This document shows, piece by piece, positions 61,696 to 64,000 of a stretch of 64,000 nucleotides of DNA (positions are counted from its first letter, which is position 1; each line of letters starts with the position of its first letter). A program made the position numbers and the translations under genes. Location of the stretch: NCBI GenBank assembly GCA_024398135.1, contig CP073750.1, positions 1,736,001 through 1,800,000 on the forward strand, written 5' to 3'. This DNA comes from a bacterium SCSIO 12643. GTDB taxonomy: Bacteria > Bacteroidota > Bacteroidia > Flavobacteriales_G > Salibacteraceae. A model generated the notes under the pieces. That model was given only the letters and a program-made list of their open reading frames with translations. It had not been told where the DNA came from and did not search any database.

Positions 61696-64000
61696 ATGAA
61701 GAACCTATCCCGTTACCTCGTCTTTTTATCCTTGGTGATGTTTTCGTTCATCGAAAATGCAAATGCAACCCACGTCTCAGGATTAGATTTTAGCTATCAA
61801 TGTATTGGTCAGGATTCCTTCCTGGTTACATTGAATATGTTTAGAGATTGTAGTGGTATTCCTGCCCCTCCAACTGTAAACATTAATTTCACCAGTACTT
61901 GTGGTGGAAATTTAAATCAAGTTTTCAATAAAATTAATGGGCCCAACGGTACAGAAGTATCTCAATTATGCCCATCTGCAATAAACAATTCCACTTGTAA
62001 TGGAGACACTTTACCAGGTATGCAGCAACACATCTATCAAGGTATTGTTGTATTATCTCCACCTTGTAACACCTGGACCATGTCTTATCAGGTGTGTGAT
62101 AGAAATAGTACGGTAAACCTGGTTGGACAACCTTGTTCGTATATCAGTGCTACGCTAAACAGTGGGGTAGATACTTGTAATAACTCTCCATTATTTAACG
62201 CACAACCAATTCCTTATGTGTGTATCAATCAGGTAGTAAATTATAACTTCGCTGTAACCGAGCCTGATGGAGATAGTTTAGTTTATAGTTTTGTAAACCC
62301 ACTTCAAGGAGCTGGTAACCCTGTAACATTCAACAATCCCTATACTTTTAATCAACCAATTACGGGTATCACATTAAACTCTTCTACCGGTCAATTAACT
62401 TTCACTCCTACAATTCAAGGTAATTTTGTCATTGCCGTTCAGGTATGTGAATATGAATATGGCACCGGAATTCTAAAAGGTTGTGTAACACGTGATATCC
62501 AATTCGTTGTGATTCCTTGTTCAAATCAGCAACCATTGGCCCCACCAAATGGTATCTCTAACTTCCAGGGTACTGGTCTGTTAATTGGTCCAGACTCTGT
62601 TGAAGTGTGTGTAGGGAATACTTTTACGTTTGATTTGGTTTTTACCGATCCAGATACAGGAGATACCGTTACTTTATTCTCTAATATCTCTACAGTTCTG
62701 CCTGGTGCTACCGTTACTACCACTCCGGGTAATCCCGCAACAATGACCGTTTCCTGGATAGCACAACCTGGAACCCCTCCTTTTAATTCATTTACAGTCA
62801 CAGGTATTGATGACGCTTGTCAGACACCTGGAATTGTTACAGAATCTTACAATGTAATTGTAACACCTTCAACCTATGCCGGTCCTGATGTCACTATTTG
62901 TCAGGGTACACAATGGGCTCAAATGGGTGTTGTCGGTGGTACTTCTTTTACCTGGACGGTTCTTTCCGGTTCTCCGATCGATACTGTCCCAACCTCTTCA
63001 GGGTATAATGCGACTTGCCAAAACTGTCAATTCCCGTCTTTCTCTCCAAATGTGACTACTACTTATATCGTGACTTCCAATTTATCAAGTACATGTTCCA
63101 ACATAGATACTGTTGTGGTAAATGTGGCTCCTAACTTCAACTTAACAATGCCAAATGATACGCTTATCTGTTCTGTTGATGATTATCCACTTCAAATCTC
63201 TACGGATCAACCTTCTTTCTCTTACACTTATAAATGGTCGCCTTCCAGTTCTCTGGATTATGATACTGTAATGGTTCCTTTGGCGAACCCTTCTGATCCT
63301 ACTAACTACACTGTAACCGTAACTTCTGCTGGTGGATGTAAAAAAACAGGTTCTGTATTTATTGATCTTTCACCTCCTTTCCCAGACAACATGCAAGTTA
63401 CTGGGGATACCGTTCTTTGTGTAGGACAAACTACACAGTTGGGTATTGATTATGGGCCTATTCCAGCCGGAAACTGCGGTCCTACAACACAAGGTTGTTT
63501 AGGGGTTGTACAAAATGGAGATATCGGTACGGGTACTACGACCAATACTGGTAATACCTTCCCTTCTATCTATGGAGGCTCTCGTTGGGGGGCTAAACAT
63601 CAAATCATTTATCAACCTGCTGATCTAATCAGCATGGGACTTGCTGCTGGAGGTATGTTAAACTCTATCGCTTTCTTTGTTAACACTGTGGGTACTCCTA
63701 CTGTATATGACAACTTCGAAATCAAAATGGGTTGTACTTCTGAAATGGACCTTTCTAATGGTTGGATTTCTCCTGGTAACATGACTGTTGTGGTTCCAGC
63801 CAACTTGTACACTGCTGTGGCGGGTTGGAATGTTCACAACTTCAATACTGCTTATAAATGGGATGGTACTTCCAGTCTCGTTTTTGAAATCTGTTTCAAC
63901 AACGTTGGTAATGCAGCTAATGGGAATAGCATCATGCCTTATACTCCTACGGGATATCAATCTGTGATTTACCAATTTGCAAACAATCAATCTGTTTGCC
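61696..64000 (+). CDS. Large secreted Cys-rich PKD/Ig-like surface protein (3' truncated)
   Basis: The frame is open from ATG 61696 to the window end (768 codons). A signal peptide (ending NANA) is followed by THVSGLDFSYQCIGQDSFLVTLNMFRDCSG, a module seen at the start of giant Bacteroidetes gliding or adhesion proteins with C-terminal T9SS tails. Then come cadherin-like stretches (AVTEPDGDSLVYSFV; VFTDPDTGDTVTLFS) and PKD-like ones (AGPDVTICQGTQW; VSGG-type repeats with GDTVLCVGQTTQL). Paired Cys spaced through the modules suggest disulfides. The C-terminal part is outside the window. Confidence 0.88.
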   Translation, partial: MKNLSRYLVFLSLVMFSFIENANATHVSGLDFSYQCIGQDSFLVTLNMFRDCSGIPAPPTVNINFTSTCGGNLNQVFNKINGPNGTEVSQLCPSAINNSTCNGDTLPGMQQHIYQGIVVLSPPCNTWTMSYQVCDRNSTVNLVGQPCSYISATLNSGVDTCNNSPLFNAQPIPYVCINQVVNYNFAVTEPDGDSLVYSFVNPLQGAGNPVTFNNPYTFNQPITGITLNSSTGQLTFTPTIQGNFVIAVQVCEYEYGTGILKGCVTRDIQFVVIPCSNQQPLAPPNGISNFQGTGLLIGPDSVEVCVGNTFTFDLVFTDPDTGDTVTLFSNISTVLPGATVTTTPGNPATMTVSWIAQPGTPPFNSFTVTGIDDACQTPGIVTESYNVIVTPSTYAGPDVTICQGTQWAQMGVVGGTSFTWTVLSGSPIDTVPTSSGYNATCQNCQFPSFSPNVTTTYIVTSNLSSTCSNIDTVVVNVAPNFNLTMPNDTLICSVDDYPLQISTDQPSFSYTYKWSPSSSLDYDTVMVPLANPSDPTNYTVTVTSAGGCKKTGSVFIDLSPPFPDNMQVTGDTVLCVGQTTQLGIDYGPIPAGNCGPTTQGCLGVVQNGDIGTGTTTNTGNTFPSIYGGSRWGAKHQIIYQPADLISMGLAAGGMLNSIAFFVNTVGTPTVYDNFEIKMGCTSEMDLSNGWISPGNMTVVVPANLYTAVAGWNVHNFNTAYKWDGTSSLVFEICFNNVGNAANGNSIMPYTPTGYQSVIYQFANNQSVC

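Noticed and set aside
62526-62801. Minus-strand ORFs at 62526-62801, 63612-63812 and 63658-63990
   Set aside because: They are shadows in the large open frame that starts at 61696.

Overview
The window is an AT-rich stretch of chromosome from a member of the Bacteroidota, most likely a marine Flavobacteriales bacterium (Crocinitomicaceae/Cryomorphaceae-like; the family is a guess). The evidence is six proteins with type IX secretion (T9SS) C-terminal sorting tails, lipoproteins with SC-KK/S style lipoboxes, a SusC-type N-terminal domain on the TonB receptor, a one-piece 1232-residue PurL, and promoters of the Bacteroidetes type (TAnnTTTG at -7) instead of E. coli-type boxes. I found no insertion sequence, CRISPR array, integrase or rRNA.

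Layout. (1) 1-7.1 kb: surface-glycan operon with a kinase/nucleotidyltransferase/thymidylate-kinase-like fusion, a hexapeptide acyltransferase, three glycosyltransferases and a WecA-type initiating transferase. (2) 7.1-8.9 kb: HxlR regulator divergent from a DsbA/SDR pair. (3) 9.0-13.9 kb: two tandem secreted M43 metalloproteases. (4) 14.2-27.5 kb: S9 oligopeptidase lipoprotein, TonB receptor plus secreted esterase, DUF427 protein, purL, and a secreted PNGase F-like protein. (5) 27.7-32.0 kb: CAU tRNA, then an array of small, mostly unrecognised proteins behind a small HTH regulator with helically phased repeats. (6) 32.1-39.3 kb: TetR/SRPBCC/SnoaL group with a recognisable operator pair, a Pro/Lys-rich membrane protein, rsgA, a Crp-like regulator and two NAD(P)-binding proteins.

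(7) 39.3-43.2 kb: three copies of a 96-bp repeat lie upstream of a secreted propeller protein, a lipoprotein/beta-barrel pair, and a gene-free stretch before an SdiA-regulated-like lipoprotein. (8) 43.4-50.3 kb: PAP2 phosphatase, DgkA, then an operon pairing a degenerate-HD/PycTM membrane protein with a 1223-residue outer-membrane lipoprotein that combines a phosphoesterase, a kinase-like middle and an Omp85-type barrel. (9) 50.3-61.5 kb: TetR/FAD-monooxygenase/SRPBCC group, lipoproteins including an agmatine-deiminase-like one, tRNA-Val, a CrtO-like acyltransferase, a hydrolase, a Cys-rich T9SS protein, a HAD phosphatase, methylmalonyl-CoA epimerase and a DAO-type oxidoreductase. (10) 61.7 kb to the edge: the N-terminal 768 residues of a large secreted Cys-rich adhesin-like protein.

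The strongest leads for something undescribed are the 44.8-50.3 kb operon (a PycTM protein with lost HD metal ligands next to a phosphoesterase/kinase-like/barrel fusion) and the three equal-length 96-bp promoter repeats, which carry 21-bp-spaced boxes. All functional calls rest on reading motifs by eye; no database search was run.
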